Notes: a model not told the origin generated them from the letters alone. A stretch of DNA of 64,000 nt from Neisseria sicca 4320 (GCF_000193735.1 NZ_AEPF01000058.1:1-64000); one strand, 5' to 3'. Shown: positions 18,514 to 27,712, numbered from the stretch's first letter. Program-made: numbers and translations.

Positions 18514-19575
18514 ATGAGTTATCAAGTAACTGTAGAACCCACCGGTGACGTGATTGAAGTGGAAGAAGGTCAAACCATTTTGTCTGCTGCGCTGCGTCAA
18601 GGCGTTTGGCTGCCGTTTGCCTGTGGGCACGGTACCTGTGGTACCTGCAAAGTGCAGGTTATCGAAGGCTATGGTGATCTCGGCAACGCTTCGTCTTTCG
18701 CCCTAATGGACGTGGAGCGCGACGAAGGCAAAGTGCTGGCCTGTTGCTGTATGCCCGAATCAGATATGACCATCGAGGCTGATATCGACGTTGATCCCGA
18801 TTTCTTGGGTTACACGGTGGAAGACTATACCGCCACCGTCTCTGCGCTGAAGCCGCTTTCGCCTACCATTCTAGGCATTACCCTGAAACTCGATCGACCC
18901 ATGAAGTTTCAGGCAGGTCAATACATCAACTTGCAAGTACCAAGTGTGGAAGGCACACGCGCGTTTTCTATTGCCAACCCGCCGTCTATGGCTGACACGG
19001 TTGAACTGCATGTACGAAAAGTCGAAGGAGGTGCGGCCACCACTTGGCTGCACGAAAGCCTGAAAGAAGGCGATGAATTGCCGCTTTCAGGCCCTTACGG
19101 TCAATTCTTTGTGCGTAAGTCCGATGGCCAAGACGTGATTTTCATTGCCGGTGGTTCGGGCTTGTCCAGCCCTGAATCCATGATTTTGGATTTGCTGGAA
19201 GAGGACTACACCCACGAGATTTACCTGTTTCAAGGCGCGCGTAATGTGGCTGAACTCTACCATCGCGAGATGTTTGAGAAACTGGCCGAAGAGCATGAAA
19301 ACTTTCACTACATCCCAGCGCTCAACGCCGCCTCGCCGGAAGAAAACTGGGAAGGCTTTAATGGCTTCGTGCACGAAGCCGTGGCCGATTACTTCAGCAA
19401 CCGCTGCAGTGGCCACAAAGCCTATCTTTGCGGCCCGCCGCCGATGATCGAAGCCGCTATTACTACGTTGATGCAAAGCCGCCTGTTTGAGCGCGACATT
19501 CACATGGAGCGCTTCCTTACGGCCGCCGACGGCAGCGAAACACAAACCCGTTCGGCCTTGTTTAAGAAAATCTAA
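18514..19575 (+). CDS. dmpP: Phenol hydroxylase reductase, DmpP
   Basis: 353-residue NADH reductase that feeds electrons to DmpN. The N-terminal plant-type 2Fe-2S domain has Cys37, Cys42 and Cys45 and a fourth Cys in the CCC cluster at 77-79. The FAD-binding motif RAFSIANPP follows near 150, then the NAD domain with GGSGLSSPESMI (about 213) and a C-terminal CGPPPMIEAA motif. Close behind dmpO in the same operon. Confidence 0.96.
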   Translation: MSYQVTVEPTGDVIEVEEGQTILSAALRQGVWLPFACGHGTCGTCKVQVIEGYGDLGNASSFALMDVERDEGKVLACCCMPESDMTIEADIDVDPDFLGYTVEDYTATVSALKPLSPTILGITLKLDRPMKFQAGQYINLQVPSVEGTRAFSIANPPSMADTVELHVRKVEGGAATTWLHESLKEGDELPLSGPYGQFFVRKSDGQDVIFIAGGSGLSSPESMILDLLEEDYTHEIYLFQGARNVAELYHREMFEKLAEEHENFHYIPALNAASPEENWEGFNGFVHEAVADYFSNRCSGHKAYLCGPPPMIEAAITTLMQSRLFERDIHMERFLTAADGSETQTRSALFKKI

Positions 19576-19597
19576 ACCGCGGTTTAGATGTTTAGAC

Positions 19598-19610
19598 AGG
19601 TCGTCTGAAA
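19598..19610 (+). repeat. Host-dialect uptake sequence between dmpP and dmpF
   Basis: CAGGTCGTCTGAA in the 65-base gap, a single copy in the host form AGGTCGTCTGAA. Confidence 0.7.
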
Positions 19611-19640
19611 AAACCAAAACCTAATAACGAGGAGAAAGCA

Positions 19641-20549
19641 GTGACTAAAAAACTTAAAGCTGCCATTATCGGGCCGGGCAATATCGGCACCGACTTACTG
19701 ATGAAAATGAAGCGTTCGGAGTGGATAGAGCCGGTGTGGATGGTCGGCATCGACCCACAATCCGAAGGTTTGAAGCGCGCCCGCGAAATGGGCATCAAAA
19801 CCAGCGACATCGGCGTGGACGGTCTGTTGCCCCATGTGAAAGAAGACGATATCCGGATTGCCTTCGACGCTACATCCGCGTATGTGCATGCCGAAAACAG
19901 TCGCAAGCTCAACGAGCAGGGCGTGATTATGATCGACCTTACACCCGCCGCCATCGGCCCTTTCTGTATTCCGCCTGTGAATTTGAAAGCGCATGCTGAA
20001 AAGCTGGAAATGAACGTGAACATGGTTACCTGTGGCGGACAAGCTACCGTGCCGATGGTGGCGGCCATTTCCCGCGTTCAGCCGGTTAGCTATGGAGAGA
20101 TCATCGCCACCGTGTCATCCAAATCGGTCGGCCCCGGCACCCGCGCCAACATCGACGAATTCACCCGTACTACCGCGCAGGCTGTGGAAAGCGTAGGCGG
20201 CGCCAAAAAAGGTAAAGCCATCATCATCATCAATCCGGCCGAACCGCCTTTGATGATGCGCGACACCATCCACTGCCTCACCGAAAGTGAACCCGACCAA
20301 GTCGCGATTACCGAATCCGTACACCGCATGGTAGCTGATGTGCAACGCTATGTACCGGGTTATACGCTGATCAATGGTCCTGTATTTGATGGTAATAAAG
20401 TGTCGATTTTCATCGAAGTGAAAGGCTTAGGCGACTTTCTGCCATCTTTTGCCGGCAACCTCGACATCATGACAGCCGCCGGTTTGCGTACTGCTGAAAT
20501 GTTTGCTGAAGAAGCGGCCAACGGCGTTTTAACCCTGCCTGCGCGCTAA
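19641..20549 (+). CDS. dmpF: Acylating acetaldehyde dehydrogenase, DmpF
   Basis: 302 residues; converts acetaldehyde, CoA and NAD to acetyl-CoA as the last step of the meta pathway. It normally forms a channelling complex with the aldolase DmpG, whose gene follows 10 bases later. The Rossmann motif [12 protein letters not shown] is at 9-20 and the catalytic Cys131 is in [10 protein letters not shown]. It begins with GTG, preceded by GAGGAGAAAG. In Pseudomonas this gene lies near the end of the operon; here it directly follows the hydroxylase genes. Confidence 0.96.
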   Translation: MTKKLKAAIIGPGNIGTDLLMKMKRSEWIEPVWMVGIDPQSEGLKRAREMGIKTSDIGVDGLLPHVKEDDIRIAFDATSAYVHAENSRKLNEQGVIMIDLTPAAIGPFCIPPVNLKAHAEKLEMNVNMVTCGGQATVPMVAAISRVQPVSYGEIIATVSSKSVGPGTRANIDEFTRTTAQAVESVGGAKKGKAIIIINPAEPPLMMRDTIHCLTESEPDQVAITESVHRMVADVQRYVPGYTLINGPVFDGNKVSIFIEVKGLGDFLPSFAGNLDIMTAAGLRTAEMFAEEAANGVLTLPAR

Positions 20550-20559
20550 GGAGGAAGAC

Positions 20560-21591
20560 ATGGATTTAAAAAGTAAAAAAGTTATTTTGCATGACATGAG
20601 CCTGCGTGACGGCATGCACGCCAAACGCCATCAGATTTCTTTAGACGAAATGGTAAACATCGCCACTGGCCTCGATGAAGCTGGTATGCCGTTGATCGAA
20701 GTAACCCACGGCGACGGATTGGGCGGCGCGTCCCTCAACTACGGTTTTCCCGCCCACAGCGACGAAGAATATCTCGGCGCAGTGATTCCCAAAATGAAGC
20801 AGGCCAAAGTTTCGGCCTTGCTGTTGCCCGGTATCGGCACCGTTGACCACCTCTTAATGGCCAAAGAATTGGGCGTGTCGTGTATCCGCGTGGCCACGCA
20901 CTGTACCGAAGCCGACGTTTCCCAGCAACACATCACCAAATCCGCCGAGTTGGGCTTGGATACTGTCGGCTTCCTGATGATGGCGCACATGGTACCCTCC
21001 GCCAAACTGATCGAGCAGGCCAAGCTGATGGAAAGTTACGGCGCGAACTGCATCTACTGCACCGATTCGGCGGGCTACATGCTGCCCGAAGAAGTGGAGG
21101 AAAAAATCGGTGCGCTGCGCCAAGCCCTGAAGCCCGAAACCGAGCTGGGCTTCCACGGACACCACAACCTCGGCATGGGCATTGCCAATTCGCTGACCGC
21201 CATCAATGCCGGCGCCAACCGTATCGACGGCTCAGTAGCTGGCTTGGGTGCAGGCGCGGGCAATACCCCGTTGGAAGTGTTTGTAGCGGTGTTGGAGCGA
21301 ATGGGGGTCGAGCACGGCACCGACTTATTTAAACTGATGGACGTGGCCGAGGACCGAGTGGTGCCGATTATGGATCACCCCATCCGCGTCGACCGCAACG
21401 CACTAACACTGGGCTATGCGGGCGTGTATTCGTCGTTCCTGTTGTTTGCCAAACGCGCCGAAGCCAAATACGGCGTCTCCGCCCGCGAAATTCTAGTGGA
21501 GTTGGGCAAGCGCGGCACCGTCGGCGGGCAGGAAGACATGATCGAAGATTTAGCACTCACTATGGCCAAGCAGAAAGGCAAAACAGCATGA
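20560..21591 (+). CDS. dmpG: 4-hydroxy-2-oxovalerate aldolase, DmpG
   Basis: 343-residue TIM-barrel aldolase of the HMG-CoA lyase-like family. It splits 4-hydroxy-2-oxovalerate to pyruvate and acetaldehyde and hands the aldehyde to DmpF. The metal and catalytic motif DMSLRDGMH has Arg16, Asp17 and His20, and the metal-binding [10 protein letters not shown] pair of His is near 198-202. Its end overlaps the dmpH start (ATGA). Confidence 0.97.
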   Translation: MDLKSKKVILHDMSLRDGMHAKRHQISLDEMVNIATGLDEAGMPLIEVTHGDGLGGASLNYGFPAHSDEEYLGAVIPKMKQAKVSALLLPGIGTVDHLLMAKELGVSCIRVATHCTEADVSQQHITKSAELGLDTVGFLMMAHMVPSAKLIEQAKLMESYGANCIYCTDSAGYMLPEEVEEKIGALRQALKPETELGFHGHHNLGMGIANSLTAINAGANRIDGSVAGLGAGAGNTPLEVFVAVLERMGVEHGTDLFKLMDVAEDRVVPIMDHPIRVDRNALTLGYAGVYSSFLLFAKRAEAKYGVSAREILVELGKRGTVGGQEDMIEDLALTMAKQKGKTA

Positions 21592-22379
21592 GCACATTAA
21601 GCAAACAACAAATCGAGCAACTGGCCGAACATTTAGAAAACGCCGAATTGCAGGCTTATGAAGTCACCAAAATCACCGACGATTTCCCTGAAATGGATTA
21701 TGAAGACGCCTTCGACATCCAATGGGAAATCCGCCGCCGCAAAGAAGAGCGTGGCAACAAAATTGTTGGCATGAAAATGGGGCTGACCTCATGGGCCAAG
21801 ATGAGCCAAATGGGCGTAGAGCATCCCTGCTACGGCTTTCTGGCCGACTATTTTAGCGTGCCCGAAGGTGCAGCAGTAAAGCACGACGAGCTGATCCACC
21901 CGAAAATCGAGGCCGAGCTGGCGTTTGTGACCAAAGCCGATCTGCGAGGTCCCGGCTGTCACATCGGCGACGTATTGGCCGCCACCGATTTTGTGATGCC
22001 TGCCATAGAAGTGATTGACTCACGCTACAAAGATTTCAAATTCGATTTGAAATCGGTGATTGCCGACAACTCTTCTTCCAGTCGTTTCATTACCGGCGGC
22101 TGTGCCAAACCCGTGAGCGAATTAGATTTGAAAACGCTGGGCGTGGTGATGGAAATCAACGGCAAAGTGGTGCAGACCGGCGCCGGCGCGGCGGTGCTGG
22201 GACATCCGGCAGCATCGATCGCTATGCTGGCGAACATGCTGGCTGAACGCGGCGAATATTTGCCGGCTGGTTCGTTTGTGATGATCGGCGCAATTACCGC
22301 CGCCGTACAGGTGGAAAAAGGCGACTCGTTCTGCGTGCATTTCCAAGATTTGGGCAGCATCAGCGGCCGTTTTGAATAA
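21588..22379 (+). CDS. dmpH: 4-oxalocrotonate decarboxylase, DmpH
   Basis: 263-residue member of the fumarylacetoacetase-like/hydratase family. It decarboxylates 2-oxo-3-hexenedioate to 2-hydroxypenta-2,4-dienoate and works in complex with the hydratase DmpE. Assigned to DmpH rather than DmpE from XylI-like features: [40 protein letters not shown] and [16 protein letters not shown]. The metal-binding [11 protein letters not shown] is near residue 104. Translationally coupled to dmpG. Confidence 0.95.
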   Translation: MSTLSKQQIEQLAEHLENAELQAYEVTKITDDFPEMDYEDAFDIQWEIRRRKEERGNKIVGMKMGLTSWAKMSQMGVEHPCYGFLADYFSVPEGAAVKHDELIHPKIEAELAFVTKADLRGPGCHIGDVLAATDFVMPAIEVIDSRYKDFKFDLKSVIADNSSSSRFITGGCAKPVSELDLKTLGVVMEINGKVVQTGAGAAVLGHPAASIAMLANMLAERGEYLPAGSFVMIGAITAAVQVEKGDSFCVHFQDLGSISGRFE

Positions 22380-22400
22380 AGGTCAAGAAAGGAAACAATC

Positions 22401-22592
22401 ATGCCGATTATTCAGATCCACATGATCGAAGGCCGTACCGACGAGCAAAAAGAAGCCGTCATCCGCGAAGTAACCGAAGCTATGGTTCGTGCAGTAGGTA
22501 CGCCGAAAGAATCGGTGCGCGTACTGATTAACGAAATGCCCAAGCAGCATTTCGGTATCGGCGGAGAATCGGCGAAAGCGAAAGGACGTTGA
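22401..22592 (+). CDS. dmpI: 4-oxalocrotonate tautomerase, DmpI
   Basis: 63 codons, giving the 62-residue mature enzyme of the tautomerase superfamily, which ketonises 2-hydroxymuconate to 2-oxo-3-hexenedioate. After Met removal the catalytic Pro1 is exposed. Counting from it, Arg11, Arg39 and Phe50 of the classical active site are all present (IHMIEGRTDEQ, ESVRVLI, KQHFGIGG). GAAAGGAAAC precedes the start. Confidence 0.97.
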   Translation: MPIIQIHMIEGRTDEQKEAVIREVTEAMVRAVGTPKESVRVLINEMPKQHFGIGGESAKAKGR

Positions 22593-22594
22593 TG

Positions 22595-22633
22595 TTTCAG
22601 ACGACCTGTCTGGAAACAAGAGGTCGTCTGAAG
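22595..22633. repeat. Uptake-sequence pair between dmpI and dmpQ
   Basis: TTTCAGACGACCT and AGGTCGTCTGAA in host dialect with an 11-base loop. There is no T-run, so it may only weaken transcription into dmpQ. Confidence 0.7.
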
Positions 22634-22650
22634 ACCGCGAAGGAGGAAAC

Positions 22651-22974
22651 ATGGGCTACACCGTATGTATTAAAGATCCGAGCGGTTCGGCTGCTTGCAC
22701 GCGCAGCATTATCGTGCACGAAGGTCAAACCCTGCTGGCCGCTTCTGAGCAGATGGGGCAGTGCACCATTTCGGTGGGCTGTCGCGGCGGAGGATGCGGC
22801 GTGTGTCGGATACGGATTTTGTCGGGCTGCTACCGCAAAAAGGCCATGAGCAAAACCCATATCAACGAGCAGGATTTGGCTGAAGGCGTGGTACTGGCTT
22901 GCCGAGTTTTTCCCGAAAGCGATATGGAAATCGTGAGCGAGCCGCCCCAGCCGCCTTACAACCCGTTTACTTAA
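22651..22974 (+). CDS. dmpQ: 2Fe-2S ferredoxin that reactivates catechol 2,3-dioxygenase, DmpQ
   Basis: 107-residue plant-type ferredoxin like XylT/DmpQ/NahT, which re-reduces the iron of catechol 2,3-dioxygenase after inactivation by 4-methylcatechol or oxygen. Cys44, Cys49, Cys52 and Cys84 form the C-x4-C-x2-C-x31-C pattern (GCRGGGCGVC). It lies immediately before the dioxygenase gene, as in Pseudomonas. ORF preceded by GGAGG. Confidence 0.93.
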   Translation: MGYTVCIKDPSGSAACTRSIIVHEGQTLLAASEQMGQCTISVGCRGGGCGVCRIRILSGCYRKKAMSKTHINEQDLAEGVVLACRVFPESDMEIVSEPPQPPYNPFT

Positions 22975-23032
22975 TTTATGCAACACCACAACCACAGACT
23001 GAACACTAAATAACGAATACAGGAGAAACATC

Positions 23033-23959
23033 ATGAGAAAAGGTGTAATGCGTCCAGGACACGTACAAATCCGCGTATTGGACATGGAAGAGGCCGTGAA
23101 ACATTACGGTGATTTGATGGGCTTGCTTCCCATGGGCAGCGACGAACAAGGCCGCCGCTATTTCAAAGGCTGGACGGAAGTTGACAGCTTCTCCGTCGTG
23201 CTGCGTGAAACCGACGAAGCGGGCATGGATTTCATGGCGTTCAAAGTGCTTGACGAAGCCACCCTTGACAAACTGCGTCAAGAGTTAATCGATTTCGGCG
23301 GGCTGGACGTACAAGACATCCCCGCGGGCGAATTGAAAGGCTGTGGCCGCCGCGTACGCTTCACCGCACCCACCGGTCATGTGTTCGAGCTGTTCGCTAC
23401 CAAGGAGCAACCTGGCAAATACGGCGTGGGTGAACGCAACCCCGAAGCCTGGCCGCGCGATTTGAAAGGCATGAAAGTCACCCGTTTCGACCACTGCCTG
23501 CTCTACGGCGACGACCTTGATCGCACCTACGATCTGTTCACGCAGGTATTGGGCTTCGACTTGGCAGAACAAGTGCTAACACCCGACGGCACCCGCGCTG
23601 CGCAGTTCCTCACTTGCTCAATGAAAGCACACGACGTGGCCTTTATCCGCCATGCCGAAAAGGGCAAATTCCACCACGCCTCGTTTTATCTCGAAACGTG
23701 GAACGATGTTCTGCTGGCTGGTGATTTGATTGCTATGACCAACACTTCCATTGACATCGGCCCAACACGTCACGGCATTACCCTCGGTCAAACGATTTAC
23801 TTCTTCGATCCGTCGGGTAACCGCAACGAAGTGTTTGCAGGCGGAAACTACCACTACCCCGACCACCCGCCGGTAACATGGGATGTCGATCAGTTGGGCA
23901 AAGCCATTTTCTACCACGACCGCGTGCTCAACGAGCGTTTCTTAACAGTATTGACTTAA
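23033..23959 (+). CDS. dmpB: Catechol 2,3-dioxygenase, DmpB
   Basis: 308-residue extradiol dioxygenase of the vicinal oxygen chelate fold, closely XylE/DmpB-like. It opens the ring of catechol to 2-hydroxymuconic semialdehyde with a mononuclear Fe(II). One residue longer than XylE, so ligands His153, His214 and Glu265 fall at His154 ([10 protein letters not shown]), His215 (KFHHASF) and Glu266 (RNEVFAGG); all are present. AGGAG precedes the start. Product formation would be visible as a yellow colour with catechol. Confidence 0.97.
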   Translation: MRKGVMRPGHVQIRVLDMEEAVKHYGDLMGLLPMGSDEQGRRYFKGWTEVDSFSVVLRETDEAGMDFMAFKVLDEATLDKLRQELIDFGGLDVQDIPAGELKGCGRRVRFTAPTGHVFELFATKEQPGKYGVGERNPEAWPRDLKGMKVTRFDHCLLYGDDLDRTYDLFTQVLGFDLAEQVLTPDGTRAAQFLTCSMKAHDVAFIRHAEKGKFHHASFYLETWNDVLLAGDLIAMTNTSIDIGPTRHGITLGQTIYFFDPSGNRNEVFAGGNYHYPDHPPVTWDVDQLGKAIFYHDRVLNERFLTVLT

Positions 23960-23965
23960 ATCGTA

Positions 23966-24005
23966 TTTTCAGACGACCTGTCTGAAATCAAAGGTCGTCT
24001 GAAAA
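23966..24005. repeat. Uptake-sequence pair between dmpB and dmpC
   Basis: TTTTCAGACGACCT and AAGGTCGTCTGAAAA in host dialect. Between the arms an extra CCTGTCTGAA overlaps the left copy and resembles the off-dialect core seen elsewhere in the island. Confidence 0.65.
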
Positions 24006-24155
24006 ACTTGCACAAACCCTATCGCAAATAAACTGAACACAACAGCACGTTATTCCGGATTTAAATCCGAATATCTCTCCAAGTTTACTGAAAATCGGTA
24101 TAGTCGAGTATGGCTGAATAAGTTTATTTGTCCTATTAAAAACAGAGGTAGGAAC

Positions 24156-25616
24156 ATGAAAGAATTCAAACATTTTATCAACGGCGAATATGTCGGCTCG
24201 TCCAGCGGCAAAACTTTTGAAAACCGCAATCCGGTCGACAATAGCCTAATCGGCATGGTACATGAAGCCGGTAAAGAAGAAGTCGATGCCGCCGTAGCCG
24301 CCGCCCGCGCCGCCCTCAAAGGTCCGTGGGGCAAGCTCACCCAAGCCCAGCGTATTCAGCTCTTAAACAAAGTGGCCGACCGTATTAACGAGCGTTTCGA
24401 CGAGTTTCTTGAAGCTGAATGCCGTGACACCGGCAAGCCGCGCAAAATGGCTTCGCACATCGACATTCCGCGTGGTGCCGCCAACTTCAAAGCCTTCTCT
24501 GAAACCTTGGCCAACCATCCCACTGAAGCCTTCCGACTCGACACACCTGACGGTAAGGGTGCCATCAACATCGGCCACCGTACCCCAAAAGGCGTAGTTG
24601 CCGTGATTTCACCGTGGAACCTGCCGCTGCTGTTAATGACTTGGAAAGTTGGTCCTGCCCTAGCCTGCGGCAACACTGTTGTCGTGAAGCCTTCTGAAGA
24701 AACCCCCGCTACCACCACATTGCTCGGTGAAGTGATGAACGAATGCGGCGTGCCGCCAGGCGTATTCAACGTTGTACATGGTTTTGGTCCCAACTCCGCC
24801 GGTGCGTTCCTTACTGAACATAAAGGCATCGATGCCATCACCTTCACCGGCGAAACCCGAACCGGCGAAATCATCATGAAAGCTGCCGCTGTCGGCCTGC
24901 GCAACATTTCTATGGAATGCGGTGGCAAAAACCCAGCTATCGTGTTTGCTGATTGCGATTTGGAAAAAGCTGTCGAAGGAACCATGCGTTCCGCCTTCGT
25001 CAACTGCGGTCAAGTCTGCCTCGGTACCGAGCGCGTGTATGTAGAACGTCCGCTGTTCAACGATTTCCTGCGCCGCATGAAAGAAGAAGCCGCTAAGCTT
25101 AAACCCGGTCGCCCCGAAGACCCAGAAGCGAACTTCGGCCCGTTGGTGAGTCAAGAGCACCGCAACAAAGTGCTGTCGTACTATAAATTGGCCGTGGAAG
25201 AAGGTGCTACTGTCGAAATCGGCGGAGGTGTACCCGACATGGGCGAAGCCCTCAAAGACGGTGCATGGGTCGAGCCGACCATCTGGACAGGTTTACCCGA
25301 CGACGCACGCGTAGTCCGCGAAGAAATTTTCGGTCCTTGTTGTCATATCCGCCCTTTCGACACTGAAGAAGAAGCTATCGCGCTGGCCAACAACACCGAC
25401 TACGGTCTAGCAGCCGCCATCTGGACGGAAAACAGCAGCCGCGCCGTGCGTGTGGCCGAGCAGATGGAAGCCGGTATCGTGTGGGTGAACAGCTGGTTCC
25501 TGCGCGATTTGCGCACCGCATTCGGCGGAGCCAAACAGTCAGGTATCGGTCGCGAAGGCGGCGTGCACGGTCTAGAGTTTTACACCGAGCTGAAAAACAT
25601 CTGTATCAAGATGTAA
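24156..25616 (+). CDS. dmpC: 2-hydroxymuconic semialdehyde dehydrogenase, DmpC
   Basis: 486-residue NAD-dependent aldehyde dehydrogenase that oxidises the ring-cleavage product to 2-hydroxymuconate, entry to the oxalocrotonate branch. The catalytic Cys288 (NCGQVCLG) and general base Glu254 (MECGGKN) are present, with the cofactor loop FTGETRTG near 230. A 196-base gap separates it from dmpB, long enough for its own promoter, but I see no clear one. Confidence 0.95.
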   Translation: MKEFKHFINGEYVGSSSGKTFENRNPVDNSLIGMVHEAGKEEVDAAVAAARAALKGPWGKLTQAQRIQLLNKVADRINERFDEFLEAECRDTGKPRKMASHIDIPRGAANFKAFSETLANHPTEAFRLDTPDGKGAINIGHRTPKGVVAVISPWNLPLLLMTWKVGPALACGNTVVVKPSEETPATTTLLGEVMNECGVPPGVFNVVHGFGPNSAGAFLTEHKGIDAITFTGETRTGEIIMKAAAVGLRNISMECGGKNPAIVFADCDLEKAVEGTMRSAFVNCGQVCLGTERVYVERPLFNDFLRRMKEEAAKLKPGRPEDPEANFGPLVSQEHRNKVLSYYKLAVEEGATVEIGGGVPDMGEALKDGAWVEPTIWTGLPDDARVVREEIFGPCCHIRPFDTEEEAIALANNTDYGLAAAIWTENSSRAVRVAEQMEAGIVWVNSWFLRDLRTAFGGAKQSGIGREGGVHGLEFYTELKNICIKM

Positions 25617-25660
25617 GCAGACCATCTGAAAGCAGACTGAGCGGTTCTAAAAAACCGTAG

Positions 25661-25680
25661 GGCGGGCATCCCTGCCCGCC
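25661..25680. repeat. GC-rich hairpin between dmpC and dmpE
   Basis: GGCGGGCA-TCCC-TGCCCGCC, a perfect 8-bp stem. No T-run, so not a classical terminator; similar GTAGGGYGGGC units occur as small repeats in Neisseria. An uptake sequence with a degraded partner follows at 25697-25724. Confidence 0.55.
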
Positions 25681-25738
25681 ACACTTACCCCATAATAAAA
25701 GGTCGTCTGAAATTTCAGAGACCTCACGGAGGCATACT

Positions 25739-26524
25739 ATGACCCAAGACGATATCAAACGCTTCGGTACCATGCTCTACCAAGCCATGAGCAGCCGCCA
25801 AGCTATCCGTTCTCTCACCGAACAAGCGCCGGACATCACTATCGAAAACGCCTACCACATCTCCCAAGCCTTTTTGCAACATCGCTTGGATGCAGGAGAA
25901 AAAGTCATTGGCAAAAAAATCGGCCTCACCTCGCACGCCGTACAATCCATGCTTAAAGTTAATCAGCCTGATTTCGGTTTCCTCACTGACAAAATGGTAT
26001 TCAGCCAAGGGCAAGATATGCCCATCAGCCAAATGCTGATGCAGCCGCGCGCCGAGGGCGAGATTGCCTTTGTGTTGAAAAAAGATCTAAACGGTCCCGG
26101 CGTGACCGTCGCCGACGTCATCGCCGCTACAGAATGCGTGATGCCGTGTTTTGAAATTGTCGACTCCCGTATCGAAAACTGGCAAATCAAAATCCAAGAC
26201 ACCGTCGCTGACAACGCTTCCTGCGGTCTCCTAATTCTCGGCGACACTGTCGTCAGCCCGCGCCAAGTCGATTTGCGCACCTGCGGCATGGTTGTTGAGA
26301 AAAACGGCAAAATCATCAGCACCGGTGCCGGAGCAGCCGCCCTCGGTAGCCCCGTCAACTGTGTCGCTTGGCTTGCCAACACCTTGGGTAGCTTCGGAAT
26401 CCCACTCAAAGCAGGCGAGATCATCCTCTCTGGCGCGCTAGTTCCATTGGAAAACGTGAGTGCAGGCGATTTCATGTCTGTATCTATCGGCGGTATTGGT
26501 AATGCTTCAGTGTTGTTTAGCTGA
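25739..26524 (+). CDS. dmpE: 2-hydroxypenta-2,4-dienoate hydratase, DmpE
   Basis: 261 residues, paralogue of DmpH; adds water to 2-hydroxypenta-2,4-dienoate to give 4-hydroxy-2-oxovalerate. Assigned from XylJ/DmpE-like sequence: ENAYHISQAFLQHRLDAGEK, GKKIGLTSHAVQSML, QPRAEGEIAF and DTVADNASCGL. Last gene of the island, separated from its partner dmpH by four genes. GGAGG precedes the start. Confidence 0.95.
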   Translation: MTQDDIKRFGTMLYQAMSSRQAIRSLTEQAPDITIENAYHISQAFLQHRLDAGEKVIGKKIGLTSHAVQSMLKVNQPDFGFLTDKMVFSQGQDMPISQMLMQPRAEGEIAFVLKKDLNGPGVTVADVIAATECVMPCFEIVDSRIENWQIKIQDTVADNASCGLLILGDTVVSPRQVDLRTCGMVVEKNGKIISTGAGAAALGSPVNCVAWLANTLGSFGIPLKAGEIILSGALVPLENVSAGDFMSVSIGGIGNASVLFS

Positions 26525-26574
26525 AATGGTTTCAATAGGTAAATATAGTTAAAAAACTTAAAAATAGTATATTT

Positions 26575-26649
26575 GTCATACTCAGACTTAACCTGAGTAT
26601 CTTGAGTTCAGGTAATTTAAGAGATACGAAGTTCAAGCACGAGTATGAC
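26575..26649. repeat. Palindromic repeat unit downstream of dmpE
   Basis: GTCATACTC and GAGTATGAC bound a 75-base unit, with an inner perfect hairpin ATACTCAG-7-CTGAGTAT at 26578-26600. It resembles neisserial NIME-type units in layout, though the dRS3 consensus is not met. Confidence 0.5.
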
Positions 26650-26681
26650 GTTTATACTTCTGCTATTAATTGGCTGTACTA

Positions 26682-26774
26682 GAGACCTTTACAAAATAGC
26701 CCCTTTACCTAAGAGTCGAAACCCAAATACAGAATTTCGGATCTTGGATAAAGGGGCTATTTTGTAAAGGTTTC
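26682..26774. mobile_element. MITE-like 93-bp element with 26-bp terminal inverted repeats
   Basis: GAGACCTTTACAAAATAGCC at the left end reappears inverted at the right end; the full 26-base arms match at 25 positions. The central 41 bases carry no gene. The GAGACCTTT(A/G)CAAAA end is that of neisserial IS5/IS1106-type elements, so this is probably a non-autonomous derivative. It lies just outside the last phenol gene. I see no convincing target duplication. Confidence 0.7.
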
Positions 26775-26811
26775 AGCTAAGAAGATGTAGTTGGTACAGG
26801 TTTCTCTCATA

Positions 26812-26857
26812 AAAAAGTCGTCTGAAAAGGCTGCGATAGCGTTTTCAGACGACCTTT
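26812..26857. terminator. Uptake-sequence hairpin after the lipoprotein pseudogene
   Basis: AAAAGTCGTCTGAAAA and TTTTCAGACGACCTTT flank a 13-base loop, downstream of the leftward gene. Confidence 0.7.
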
Positions 26858-26875
26858 GGTGAACTTTAACTCAGA

Positions 26876-27525
26876 TTATTGGGCATATTTTTTACCCAAA
26901 GCTTCAGCAGCTTTTTGTACTTCCTGATTGGCTTGGCGTAAAACCGTTTCCATATTTTGGGTTTTGTCTTGGTATGCCTTCATGAATTGGACAGCTTCTT
27001 TGTCTTTCATGTCAATCTTTAGTGCAGAAGCATTTTCGCTGGACAGGATGATCATTTCGTTGGCTGTTTTGCTTGTTTGCAGCATACGGTCAAGAACGGC
27101 TTTGACTTCAGTATCTTGAATATTGAGTTTCTCGGCATCTTGAAGGTATTTATCAAGAGCGGGTGTCAACTCTTTGACGGCTGCAAGAGCGGCTGCTTCA
27201 TCGCCTTTTAATGCAGTTTGTTGCAGCTTGGAAGCCATTTGCGCGATTTTTTATGCTTCTGCTCCTGAGATATATTCCATGAATTTCTTCAGGTCTTCCA
27301 AACCGGTTGGTGATTTTTTGTCGGAAATGGTAATCGGCTCTGCCAATTTAGGATCGGGAACGGGGAATTTATTGATGATTTCAGCGTATTTGCCGGAGAG
27401 GGTGACTTCGCCTTCTGCTGTTTGTACGGTAGTGGGTTGCTGTCAGCCGATTTGCCTGAGTCGCCACAGGCTGCCAATGTGGCAGCAGTGAATAATGCCA
27501 AGCCGAATTTTGTTAAGGTGTTCAT
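26876..27525 (-). pseudogene. Broken lipoprotein gene (two lesions)
   Basis: Begins with a lipoprotein signal peptide (MNTLTKFGLALFTAATLAAC; lipobox LAAC). After GDSGKSADSN the frame shifts at a short C-run near 27440. In the right frame it would continue PTTVQTAEGEVTLSGKYAEI, then FMEYISGAEA, where a TAA stop lies at about 27252-27254. The same frame then goes on as KIAQMASKLQQTALKG to a helical, charged C-terminus ending EALGKKYAQ. The intact product would be about 215 residues. One frameshift plus one nonsense codon make true decay more likely than error. Function unknown. Confidence 0.7.
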
Positions 27526-27712
27526 AAGAGTCCTTTGAAGAAATAGGCAGATAATCGATGCTTATCGAAATGATAGACGCTTTATTCTAGCACGGACTCG
27601 ATTGATATACTTAAGACTATTTGAACGGAATGGTAGGTTTCTATAGCGGGTTAACTTCAAATCAAAACAAAGTAATACCCTGTGCTGGTCTAATAAACTT
27701 AACCCACTATAT

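Noticed and set aside
24005..24155. A second sigma-54 promoter before dmpC
   Set aside because: No GG/GC pair with the correct spacing and neighbours was found in this gap.
26524..26774. Integrase attachment site at the right island edge
   Set aside because: No integrase, no tRNA and no direct repeat pair found; only IS-type inverted ends and a palindromic unit.
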